NCBI RefSeq assembly: GCF_000002985.6
Contig: NC_003280.10
Coordinates: 6,196,501-6,260,500 of the forward strand
DNA length: 64,000 nt
Direction of reading: 5' to 3'
Source of the DNA: Caenorhabditis elegans
Taxonomy: Eukaryota > Nematoda > Chromadorea > Rhabditida > Rhabditidae
The position numbers and the translations under genes are program-made. Under the pieces are notes generated by a model. It did not search any database, was not told the DNA's origin, and was given only the letters and a program-made list of their open reading frames with translations. Shown in pieces: positions 36,801-47,733 of this stretch; within the stretch, counting starts at the first letter, position 1; each line of letters begins with the position of its first letter.

Positions 36801-38086
36801 CGGTGGCATCCGGAGCTTTTGTTAGATGATTTGGAAAGTCTGGAATCCAGACACTGGGTGAATTGCACATTTGGAATAGGCTTCAAAGTTTTCGAAATAT
36901 TCAGAAAAGAAAGTAATGATATTGAATGTCTAGCCACTGAATCATTGCAGGGGAGGGACAAATAGATGTTTAATGTTCTGCCCTTTCAATGGAAGAAAAA
37001 CTTGGAAAAATGAACTAGCAATATGAGATTTGAAGCGAGAGCTCGATGAATTCGGATTTGCATTGGATTTTGAGTCATATTGTGCAGTTGAAAAATTGTA
37101 TTTTTTATAGTTTATCATATAATTAAAAAACAATTTTGTTCTGATAGAATACGAAAATCTATGATGCTTATGCTAGTCTCAGATAGAAAGTTTTTGAACC
37201 TACAATGTTCTTCGCAGTTTTAAAGACTTACTCCAGCGTACGAATAATAAAAGTGGTGTTCTTGAATACAAAGAATACATGATGTATCTTCTAGTAGTTA
37301 GAAGCAATAACAATAATCCGGGCATTAGTTTATTGATTTCAAATGAAGATTATCCTAAAATCCTTAGCAGAACTGTAATGTATTAAGGGTCACCAATTTT
37401 CAGGAATAAATATTTATGCATATTACCAGAAGAGCTGAACCGAGAACACTAGAGACCAATATTCGTGATCTACGATGAAGTAAACCGCAAATAGAGATGC
37501 AAGTTGCATTCACCACAACAAGTAAACCAAACTCAAAACGATACTAATTAAGTACCAATTCGGTTTATGAGCTCATATGAGCTGCTCATCCAGTTATTTG
37601 TTTGAAATTTTCGTGAAAGGATACGCCTGACACGATGCCTCGGAGTCTACCGCCTACAGCGGCGACGACGACTAGTCCAATAATTATCATCTCGACGAGC
37701 GGAGGACCACGAAAAGATGAAAATCCCCTCCCCGGAAGACATCAAAAACCAATGGGGAGTCCGCTTATTACTATGCAAATCGGCTTACTCATCATCTTTC
37801 TCTCAACTTTGAACTTTTCATCAAAGCATATGACTTGGAAATTTTAAAGGGTAGGTTGAAAAAAATGGAAACATTAGAGTTGGATTGTGGGCGGCAAGGT
37901 GATAAGAGCATACTCAAGTGGATATCAACGGAGCTCTCGAAAGGGTGTGCCAAGCGCGCGTTCCACGTCAACATTTGAGTTTGGAAAAGTATCAAATTTA
38001 TCGTCAAAAATGTTTACAAAAGGGTTATGGTATAGTACACATAATCAGAATGGAAAGGCAGTGTGATGGTCGTTTGAATGAAGCTC
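30871..38086. other. 7 kb region with no supported gene
   Basis: No multi-exon model or domain could be built on either strand. The longest frames (35287-35706 minus, 37635-37847 plus) are compositionally driven and lack splice borders. An unrecognised 5' exon of the upstream GPCR or a fast-evolving small gene could be hidden here. The stretch at 37630-37740 is richer in GC than its surroundings. Confidence 0.45.
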
Positions 38087-38997
38087 TTATTGTTCATTTT
38101 CCTCTGTGGCTGGCTCCTCAGCTCCTTCTGGCTCACTCTCGCTGTCCTCCTCGGATGAGTCAAATCTTTTCTTGGCGGCTTCACTCTCAAGCTTGTCGAT
38201 CGATTGGTACTGTAATAAGATTTGAATTAGTCAATCAGATATCCAGATTAAAGGAAATGTACATCTTTCACGAGAAACTCGTTGGCGTTGTCCAATGGGA
38301 AAATGACATTGATTTCGGTGTTGGTGTAGAACTCGACGGCGTAAGTTGTTTCAAGTTTGTTTTCCTGTAAAGGTATTTATGTTTTTACAAAATAGCTCAT
38401 AAAATCTGAGTGCATCTAACTTCAGAATATTATAAATTTTGATAAACAACGAAAGGAAATGTTTCTATATTTTGAGAGTCGATCCTAAAATGTATTACTT
38501 ACGGAAATATACTTTCTGATGGTTGAATAGGTGAACCAAACAAGAGCCAAGAAAGAGGCGAATCCACCAGTGGATGGCTGAGTAACTTGAACGGCTCTCT
38601 CGACATTTGGCAGAACCAACTTCTCAAAGCCATTGTCAGTCAAATCTTTCGAATATTTTTCACTGTGGAAATCATTTCCATCTGATCCAAAAACGACTCC
38701 AACAGCAGATTGGAGGAAGTGGGAATCGGTGACTTCTGGGTTATCGTAATAGATGCCGAAGAACGTTGCAGGTGTTGGGCTGGATGCCAACAGTTGTTTT
38801 GCCTCGCCGATCACATTCATCACATTTTGATATGGTCCCAAATGATATTTGTAGTAGACTGTCAACGGTTTGTCGAGATTTTTTGGTGAAGTGGTGACAG
38901 ATGGCTCAACGGTGACGAAAAATCCATTTTTGCGAAGGGTCATAAAAACATAGACCGCACCTGCGACGAGAACAGCGATGAAAGCCAGTTCGAACAT
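38087..38997 (-). CDS. TEX264-like ER membrane protein
   Basis: Three minus-strand exons: 38997-38503, 38364-38263, 38209-38087 (720 nt, 239 aa). Residues 3-22 form an N-terminal membrane anchor (ELAFIAVLVAGAVYVFM). The rest matches TEX264 in order: YKYHLGPYQN, GIYYDNPEV, a GyrI-like fold, then an acidic Ser/Glu tail ending EEPATEENEQ. TEX264 proteins are ER-anchored, face the cytosol and act in ER-phagy and in DNA-protein crosslink repair. Y200-Q-S-I203 followed by acidic residues is a candidate LC3/LGG-interacting motif (inference). The ATG at 38997 was chosen over an upstream one because TTTTTTCCAG lies 9 nt before it, a good trans-splice acceptor. Protein is shorter than human TEX264 (313 aa), mainly in the tail. 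Confidence 0.85.
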
Positions 38998-40384
38998 GAT
39001 TCTGCCTGGAAAAAACATTTTAGCTTTTATCAGTGATCAGGAGCAAGAAAAGAGTGTGTAGCGGGAAGAGACACGGAAATGAAACAAACAGTGACACTTT
39101 TTAGGATGGTCAGGTGGTCGCTAGTGGTAGCAATGTTCGGCGATTGTATTTTTACAGACGGGAAAACGAAGCAAAACAAAAGACATACAAAAAGCAGTTG
39201 CGACGGGGCAGTATCGACAATACTATGGCCAGTGACCGTCACCACCAAGGACAGTGTACATTTTTTTTAGATAAACGCGCTTTGATTCAAGACAACTTTT
39301 TAGAAAGGTCAAATTTCAAAAAAAAAAGTGTTAAACAAGCGATGATGGTTTTAGTACACCCGCGGCACTTTAAGAAAATCAAATAAAAATTGTTTTTGGC
39401 GCCCATTAATTTTAGAGAGGATCTGCGAAAAAAATAGTGTAGATCAAAATTTAATTTACGAAAATACATCAGAAATAAGAGAATGAGCAAAAAAGTTCTC
39501 ATCTGCGTGTGATCTACGCAATGTGCTGAAGAGACTTGGACGACTATAGTAGAACAAAAAAAATAAAATACACTGTAATTCAATGAAATTTAATTCAGCC
39601 ATATTTTGTTTTTCGATCGATTGTCTACAAATTATACTTTTTCTCATGGTCGAAAAAAAATAACACGATTTTCGAAAAGAAATCCATTGGAAACATTTGA
39701 TTCTTATTTTATTTCGAAATAGTTTCACAAGACGTGCCTTCACTTTTAAGCTTGCAACTGCCAGGTGTCACTCGCTACGATACAGACCATACCAGTAATG
39801 AGAAAATGACATTAAATGAAAAATGGGGTCGCGTGAGAAAGAAATTGAAAACCAAAAACAGAGAGGCACCAGGACTGGCGCCCGACACAAACATGAATGT
39901 TTACAAAATCGCCGTTTCGATTTTCGCCTCTTCTCGCAGAGAAGCAGACGTTGAAATTTCATCAAAACGGTGTAGTAATTCGTGAAAAATAACACAAAAT
40001 AGACAGGTGGAGAGCGGAAACGCGGGGGAGAAGGATGCGGAAAGCTCATGGAGAAAGACGAACTTGATGATGATCAGCTGACGAAGACGCGCGTCAAGAT
40101 AGTGCAATGTGTTGAAGAGACTTGGACGATAGAGGGTAAAGTGGTACGGTTGTGTACACAGATAGGGGAATGTTTGAAGAAGTACTGCAACTACTATATT
40201 GAAATCTAGTTATGTCTGGTTGCTACTCAAAAAACAACTCACCGACGTTATCGAGCTGTGAAATCTTTCGGGTTACCAGAGAATGTTTGATTTATTGAGA
40301 AGAGATAGTACCCGTTTGTGTGTATCAGATCAATTTATGAGACTATTTGTACAAAAAATAAAAAATGCTTCGAAGAAAATGGAA
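38998..40384. other. Intergenic region between tat-4 and TEX264-like genes
   Basis: About 1.4 kb. It should contain the TEX264-like promoter. The right part (39730-40150) is richer in GC. A 26-nt direct repeat occurs at 39518-39543 and 40104-40129. Open frames here lack domains and splice borders. Confidence 0.5.
39518..40129. repeat. Pair of 26-nt direct repeats 586 bp apart
   Basis: The word GCAATGTG(C/T)TGAAGAGA followed by CTTGGACGA occurs at 39518-39543 and again at 40104-40129 with one mismatch. It is too long to be expected by chance in 1.4 kb. The copies could be remnants of an inserted element, paired regulatory sites or conserved RNA ends. Confidence 0.7.
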
Positions 40385-43300
40385 TTATCTTTTTGATGTT
40401 TCAGATTTCAAAGAAGACATTAGACACATTGATGTAAATCTGAAAAGTTAAAATTATAAAATGTGATTGTGATTAATTAACTAACCTTGGGCATAATGCC
40501 ACAATAACCGTAATAAATTGATAATACCAAAATCTAGGATCTCCCATTGCATGTATTGGCATCCAAACTGGTGGATCAGGAACCATTGCAGCTGCCGCAG
40601 TAAGACATTCGGCAAAGAAAAATGCAAAATTAAAAAGTATGAAAAATGAGAATAGTGCAACAAGTTGCCAATGCCAATAGCGAACTTGTAGAGCTAGATG
40701 ACCAGAATTGACAAGAATTGAGCTAGTTGCAATGTAAAATCCCATTTCCCAAAGGCTTGACGTAGAGTTGTCCAGAGTCTAAATGTAATTATATTTTTGA
40801 AAGAAAAAACCGAAAAAAAATACCAACCAGATATGCAACATAATAAATAACTGCAGCTTGGTAGATACCATCAATGACATCTCGAAAGAAATGTTTCCAC
40901 GTGTACAGTTGGTTTTCCCTTCCAATCACATAAAGTTCTGGCTTATTCATTAATGTTTGATCATCATAATCTTGATCTAAGACTCCAACAACTACAGGCT
41001 GAACACTTGTGAAAATAATTGGATAAATGACTCCCCATATTGGATCAACTATATTTGTTCCAGATGCTCCGTTATAAAATTGGTAATAGAAAATTATGAA
41101 CACAGCATTCTGAAAAGTTTTGAATTTTATTTTGTCAATTGATTTTGAAGATACTCACCGCATTTTTGTACAGAAAATATAGAAAAGTGTTTGCTAATCT
41201 ATAATAACTCCAGTGTCCGTGAACCAGTAATAATCTGGATAAAAATTTGAACCTTGCAATAGCAAAATCACAAGCCATGGCCGCCTGTAATCCTTCTTTT
41301 CCAGCGATTCCAATTCCGACATGAGCCGCCTGAATCATTGGAACGTCGTTGGCTCCGTCGCCAATTGCTAGAACATTTCCTTTAATTCTCTTCTTTACAG
41401 TGTTCACAATTGTCGCTTTTTCAGAAGGTGTCATCCGATAACACAATACTGTTTTGGCTCTGAAAATATTTAGAAAGTTGCACGGATTCCATGGAGGGCC
41501 GGTCTTCAAGTACCTTCCGTACATGCCTGCCTATCGCCTATTCTATGTTTGGAATTTAATAAAGAAATTTACTGCTAGGCAAGTGTCCGGTGAAGGCTTT
41601 TCAGGCAAGCTCAAAAAATGAAATAAAAACTTAATGCGTCTTACTTTTTTAAAGCTTCCATAAGATGAGCATTCCCATCCTGTGCTAATCGAATTGCAGC
41701 TGGGGACATTATTATGTTTAATCCAGCTGATTCACTAGCTTCTTCAGCATCGGTTTCAGTTTCTATCACTCTGAAAAATAGATTAAACTTAAAACAAATT
41801 AAAGCTGCCGTACTTTAATGATCTTTGTGGATGAAAAAGGCCACTGGACGTAGCAATATTCTGGGCAGTTTCCAATTTATCTCCAGTTAGAACCCATACT
41901 TGAATTCCAGCATCTCTCAATGCACGAAGAGTATCTGGAACACCATCTTGCAATCTATCTTCAATTCCAGTCACTCCAGATAATTTCAGATTTGTTTCAA
42001 GTTCATCTGCTTTTTCAGATAACATCTTCTCACGTTCACTTGTTGCATCTTCCATTAGCTTAAATTTTAGAAATCTTTATTCAGAAAAATAAGATAATTT
42101 TTAGAACTTACAAATCTATAAGAATCTAGAAAATCTTCGAAGTCTTCTTTTGAAATATACTTCATTGCAAAACACAACGTTCTTAGACCTTTCTTTGCGT
42201 AATTGTCCAGATGATCTTTCAAATCTTGAACTCTTTTACTTTCCAGAGAATCTGATGATAACCTGAATTCAATACTAATTGTTGGTTTTTTTTTTGTTTT
42301 TTTGCTACCTTGAAATTATAGCTGAATCTGCACCTTTACAGTACATCAATGGTCCTTTTTGAGAATTTACAATTACTGACATTCGTTTTCTTGTTGCATC
42401 AAAAGGAAGTGTTAATAGAATTTCATATCTTTTCTCAGCTTTTTCTGGAGTTGAAATTGTAACACTTGTTGCTGCTCTTTCCAGAAGAACATAGTCATAA
42501 AGAGCAGCTCCTTCAATTAAAGCCAACTCATCTGGACTTTCAGCTTCGTATGGATTCATAGCCTGCTGTTTGAATGAGATTAATCGTTTTCTCACAGGTA
42601 TTCTAAAAAGTTAGGAAATTAACAAGTTTCTGTAAAATTCGCTGCTTACATGTCTGATATAGGTCTTAAAATACTTCTTCTCACAACTGTGGACAATTTT
42701 CTTGAAAAAGAAGACAATGATGAAAGTGGTCGATAAATTGGAGAAGTTGGAGTTGGAGTTTCAGGAAGATCTCTAGGAGATGCATCAGGCGCTGGTGAGT
42801 CTGATGGTGTGTCTTCTTCCACAATTACAGTTAGTCGGTCATCAAATTGGATTGATGTTGTTGGAAGTCCCAATCTACAATATGATAATTATAGTAATTT
42901 TTGTCAAATTTTCAATTTTCAGCTCGGCCAAAAACGGGAAACCGACATTCACGGTAAACCGAAATTTTGCCGGAAAACGGCTATTACCAAAACTTCAGAA
43001 TTTCAATTTTAATCGGCAAAATTGTACCCATCCTATGAATGTTCCTACATCTATTTTGAAAAGTAAGCAAATTCTATGAAAATATCTATAGAATACGAGA
43101 AACGGCAAACCGGCAATTCGGCAAAAATGAAAATTTTCGGAAAACCTGCAAACTATTCATTTTGATACACCAACTATTTGTAGAGTTGCATAGAGTCAAA
43201 CCATTTTTCCAAAATTCACGAAAAATTTTGAGAACTCTGTTGTTGTACCCTTCATAACACATTTTATTGGATTTTAAAAATTAAAGTTTATTGAGTAGTG

Positions 43301-46300
43301 AGTGAAAAATATTTCTCCATGATTTATCAGTTTCAAGATTTTTGATTTTTTTATGTTCAGCCAAGTTACAGACCGTTTTTCGAAAAAATCCAATTTTGCT
43401 CATAAAACTCTTCATATCCAACGTATCGACTTGAAATTTTGAAAAATGATCACTTTTTTGAGGTCTCTACGATGTCCTAAAAAATCTTTCAAAAAACACT
43501 GCCCATTTCCAAAATCGTCCTTCGCTCCGAAAAATGAAATCGGACTTTTGCTTCTCCAGAAATCGACGAAAAAATGAAATTGCGATTTTTGGGGCGAAAA
43601 AAATATTTTTAGAAAGCTGAGAACACGCTATTTACGAATTTCATGTTCAGTTTAAGTGATTTCTTCTCTGAAACGACCTAAAAATTAAACAAAAATAACA
43701 TAATTTTGATTCTCACGTAAAATTTTTTGATAACTTGCTCAGTGCTTCAATTGTTTGATTGCAAATAAAACATTTTACGTGAGAATTAAAATTATGTTAT
43801 TTTTGTTCAATTTTTAGGTCGTTTCAGAGAAGAAATTACTGAAAATAAACATGAAATTCGTAAATAGCGTGTTCTTAGCTTTCTAAAAACATTTTTTTCG
43901 ACCCAAAAATTGCAATTTGATTTTTTCGCCCATTTTTTGAAAAGCATAAGTCCGATTTCATTTTTCGGAGCGAAGGACGATTTTGGAGATGGGCAGTGTT
44001 TTTTGAAAGATTTTTTAGGACATTGTAGAGACCTCAAAAAAGTGATCATTTTTCAAAATTTCAAGTCGATACGTTGGATATGAAGAGTTTTATGAGCGAA
44101 ATTGGATTTTTTCAGAAAACGGTCTATAACTTGGCGGAACATGAAAATATCAAAAAACTTAAAACTGAAAATATGGAGAAAGATTTTTCACTCACAATTT
44201 AACAAAAAAAATTTTCTCAAATTCAATGGATGTTGAATTGTGGCGGGTACAGCGAAAGAGTTCTCAAAATTTTTGGTGATTTTTCGTAAAATGGCTTTGA
44301 CTCTGTGGAACTCTACAAGTATATGGCGTATTGAAATAAAAATTTAATTTAATAAAAATAAAAAATATGTTTCATCATTTTGTTAGTTGAACAATTTGCA
44401 AATTTGCCGAATTTGCCGTGCTCGGCAAATATTGGAAAAAGAGATTTGCCGAATTTGCCGAACTCGGCAAATTTTGAGATTTCCTCTAGTGTGAAACCTA
44501 ATAACTTCCAATTGTTATATATAAGAAGGAACCTCCCAAAACGTGCTCATCTCACTTCTCCGAATTCTCAAATTCCACAGCAAAAAGACTAGGAACAGTG
44601 AACTGAGATTTCAAAGTTAGCAAGTTAAAAACACTGTTTTGATACCAGAAAGGGTAAAATATCATATTATATTTTGACTGCGATAATGCGATACAATTTT
44701 CAAGCGATTCTTCCGCGGCGGTTTCCCTTATTTTTTTCTCAAGTCAAGCCAAGTCTAAACCAACTTCAAACATCGAAAAAAATTAAAAATTACTCACTCG
44801 TCTGGTCTTGAAACATCATCGTCATCCACACCACCCTTCCCAATAGCAGCCAACTTCTGCTTATACTTCTCTTCAGTTACATCATAGAAACATGAGTTTC
44901 CAATATTGTACACTCCTCCATCAAAATTTCCCAACTCTAGAACGTCTGTATGTGGTATATGGTTTACAACAACTGAATTATTCAGAAGAATGTTTGCAAA
45001 GAAATGCTTCTGTACTGGGTTTTGCATAGATGTCAATATTCTTTGATAGAGTTCATCAGATTTCACTGGTTTGTCAGGATTCGATTGAGAACCATTGCTA
45101 CCGTAATCTGTTTCATCGAATGCACAATTTCTGAATATCATCATATTTTCAGTAAGTGTTCCTGTTTTGTCTGAAAGAACATGTGTGACTGTTCCAAGTT
45201 CTTCGGGAATACTCAAAGAACGACAATCAATCGCTCTATCCTGAAATTAACAAAAACATTAATTATTTTCAATTTTCAAGTTCAAGTTGGCTTGCCGATT
45301 TCTGATCATATAACTGAATATCATTGCTGATAAAGTAGATTTGAAGTGCTTTGATAATTTCTACAGTAATATACAGTGAAATTGGCACAAGAAGTTGATA
45401 GTTGATAAAGAATGCACCTATGCCAATGAACCCCTCTATGAACGGTCTCGGTGTGTTTGAGAGAATGAATGGAATCTGTAACAAGTATATGTCTACGTCT
45501 CTTTGTCTTACATGTTCTCTGGCAAGAATGGAAACTGCGCTCTGTTGTACAAAGTATTTCATTTCTTTTTCTAATATTTGAACTAACTATTTCTATAAAA
45601 TGGTTCGCAAGACGAATAAAGAACACAAGGATGTTTCGGTTCAAATTACAAGATTTAAGAACGAAAAAAGTCGTTGTGATCGTTCGGATTTTTTGAAATC
45701 TCAAAAAAAGAAACCTTCAATGCCGTTGGATCACTTGAAGGATAAGGAAATGTTGAAGAATCGACGTCTACAGAAGCGAAATGTAAAACGAGAGAATCAA
45801 AGAAGGAAAGATGTAAGCTTAATGTTTTTTTGATACAATGCCAAAAATATATCCCATCTACAGTGAATTTCTCTTTTCTAGGTGTCACTTGCTGCTGCCC
45901 ACCACATCGAAAAATGCATAGATTCTCTACAGAATATGAATGTTGAACCATCCAAATAAGACTTCTAACTCTTGTGTTATGTTTTCGGGTATTTTTAAAT
46001 AAATTTTGCTTTAACTTCAAAAATAAACCTGTTCATCAACTGGATGTTGTCCAACCCAAACTGCTGAAGTGATAGCGCCATACAATACCATAAGGAGAAG
46101 CATTATGAAACAAGCAATTATAAATCTAAAGATATCACAGTTTTATGTTAAAGTTCAACGTGCTCACTTGTTTGTCAGTTTTTCAATTCCAGATGTTTTG
46201 TGTGGAGCTCGTCCATTGTTCTGCATCACTTTTGTATCGTGACCTGCATAAACCACAATTCCCTCAACAAACGTTGTGTTTTTGATACGGGAACCCCGAA

Positions 46301-47733
46301 GAAGCATGTTTTCTTTGATAATGACGTCAGATTGGCCTGAATATTCAGAATTAAAATAATAACAGTCAGAGTTATTATTGGTTTTTTTTTGTCAAAACTG
46401 CATTTGGTTGTGGCTAAACGTTTCCGAATAGTTGACATTTATTTAGTAACTAATATATAAAATATGAAACTGAAAAACTTCCCCTGTAGCTAGGCATCAC
46501 CAAATTATTTTTCCAACTCAAATCGCTCTCACCTGGTTCAAATTCCACTTTCGCTCTAATTGTGTAAATACTTTTATCTGGCTTCTCACATGTCACAACT
46601 CCTGTGAAATCTGGTGGCTTGAAGGTAGAGTCTTTCTAAAAATAAACAGCGTATAAATTGAAAATCTAAAAAATTCGCAAACCTTTGAATAATCAATCAC
46701 TTTTGCAGGAACCATTCTTTGTTTCAATGATGTTTCACCATCTAAGTTACATGTTTCAATATAACATGTTCCACTTTCACTTGATGAACGTAATAAAATG
46801 ATATCAGCTGGCACATCTTGATTATTTGAAATATGTACAAAATCGCCAACTAATATATATCTCCATTCAGTTTTTCGAAATGCACATCTATCTCGATCCC
46901 ACACATGACATGTTTTCTTATTAATCTGATTATCAAACTTATATCTTCGATAATCTTCAATTCCGTCTTTGATCAAAGTTGTTCCCAATACAAAACAAAT
47001 TGGTATTAATCCAACATATCTTGTGTAAGCATCAAAAAATGGTACCCAATTGAGTATTGCAATAAATATAAAATATAGATTTGCGTATTTTGTGGACACT
47101 TGATGCCAAATATTGAGTGGAATGAAGTTCCAAAATGTGTATTTAGTTGTTGAAATTCGATTGTCAGTGAAGTCTCGGTAGTTGTTTAGTTCGTAACGAG
47201 GTGATTCGAATAGATGATTGGGACGAATCACTCGAGATCTAAAAAACGACAGTTCTTGGATTTTTTTGAAATGTATATTGACTCATTATTTTTTAAATTA
47301 GAATTTATCAGCTTGAACGAAATCAGAGCAAGACTTGGTTAAGACTCCCAAATTTTACTTTTTCAAGAAGTTGAATTTTTGTCAATATTTTACCAAAAGA
47401 CGGAGCAGGTAATTGGAAAGAATTGAATTAAGTTTAGACTAATCTTGAAAGTCTGAAATATACTTCTTCCATTTTTTTAAAGCTTTCAATTTCCGAACCA
47501 GCTTCCATTTTTGGTGAAAGCTTGACAACAAGTTAGGCAGCTCCTTGATTTTGAGCGTTTCAAATTTTGTTTTTTTAGCTCAAAAAAAATAAGAAATTAA
47601 TTCCTATAGCTTACCCAGTTTCTCTGTTACTTCGTCCTCGAAAAATAGAAATAGGATTATGAAGTGGTGCAGATGGAGGAACCCATTTTGAGGATGATCT
47701 TCTGTGAAGATGTGTTGGTCGAGGTGTCGTCAT
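40385..47733 (-). CDS. tat-4: P4-type ATPase (phospholipid flippase), ATP10 class, tat-4
   Basis: Sixteen minus-strand exons: 47733-47615, 47238-46683, 46635-46533, 46336-46168, 46125-46029, 45475-45296, 45240-44798, 42874-42650, 42602-42309, 42262-42112, 42058-41814, 41770-41645, 41459-41159, 41109-40828, 40778-40486, 40439-40385 (3639 nt, 1212 aa). It flips phospholipids across membranes using ATP. Visible marks: actuator DGET at 206-209, phosphorylation site DKTGT with Asp432, KGAD nucleotide-binding motif, LQDGVP, VLTGDK, and hinge GDGAND at 936-941. The stretch NDIQLYD then [11 protein letters not shown] before DKTGT resembles ATP10 proteins. Intron 6 (45295-45241) is a GC-AG intron; intron 10 ends in AAG. 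Intron 5 hosts a plus-strand gene and intron 7 a 1.2 kb inverted repeat. The name tat-4 (T24H7.5) is from memory. Confidence 0.93.
41460..41644. repeat. Possible foldback repeat remnant in a tat-4 intron
   Basis: The 185-bp intron carries CCTGCCTATCGCC and, further on, GCTAGGCAAG and TTCAGGCAAGC, words that look like decayed inverted ends of a dispersed GCCTGCCTA-type family. Similar words occur at 61600-61810. Evidence is weak. Confidence 0.35.
42917..44485. repeat. CGGCAAA/TTTGCCG repeat element split by the inverted repeat
   Basis: Left of the long inverted repeat (42917-43157) and right of it (44394-44485) are clusters of CGGCAAA, TTTGCCGAA, CTCGGCAAA and CGGAAAAC words. They look like two parts of one older low-complexity element into which the inverted repeat was inserted. 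All lies in tat-4 intron 7. Confidence 0.55.
43158..44339. repeat. 1.2 kb inverted repeat in tat-4 intron 7
   Basis: The left arm (about 43158-43723) and right arm (about 43772-44339) are reverse complements over nearly their whole length, for example TGCCCATTTCCAAAATCGTC against GACGATTTTGGAGATGGGCA, and GTAGAGTT near the outer left end against AACTCTAC near the outer right end. The unpaired centre is about 48 nt. No transposase frame is present. In the tat-4 pre-mRNA it would form a duplex of more than 560 bp. Confidence 0.9.
45241..45295 (-). other. GC-AG intron in tat-4
   Basis: Read on the minus strand the exon ends AAATCG, the intron begins GCAAGC and ends TTTCAG. No GT donor keeps the frame, since reading on gives a stop after ten codons. 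Using the GC donor joins [10 protein letters not shown] to [10 protein letters not shown], matching the P4-ATPase family exactly here. Confidence 0.85.
45600..45959 (+). CDS. Small basic protein gene nested in tat-4 intron 5
   Basis: Two exons, 45600-45812 and 45882-45959, give 291 nt and a 96-aa product on the strand opposite to tat-4. The donor is GAT|GTAAGC and the acceptor CTTTTCTAG. An AATAAA at 45998-46003 follows the stop by about 40 nt, so it has all parts of an expressed gene. The product is very basic (Lys/Arg about one third), with a likely coiled-coil middle ([20 protein letters not shown]) and a short helical C-terminus. The composition suggests a nucleolar or RNA-binding protein, but no family was recognised. 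Confidence 0.65.

Noticed and set aside
39734-40107. Possible small gene in the GC-richer part of the tat-4/TEX264 gap
   Set aside because: Frames on both strands are open for composition reasons and none has splice sites or a recognisable product.
42780-43079. Plus-strand frames in tat-4 exon 8 and intron 7
   Set aside because: Antisense and repeat-derived; no family match or splice support.
43158-44339. Autonomous transposon in tat-4 intron 7
   Set aside because: Both arms lack any transposase-like frame; it is only a foldback structure.
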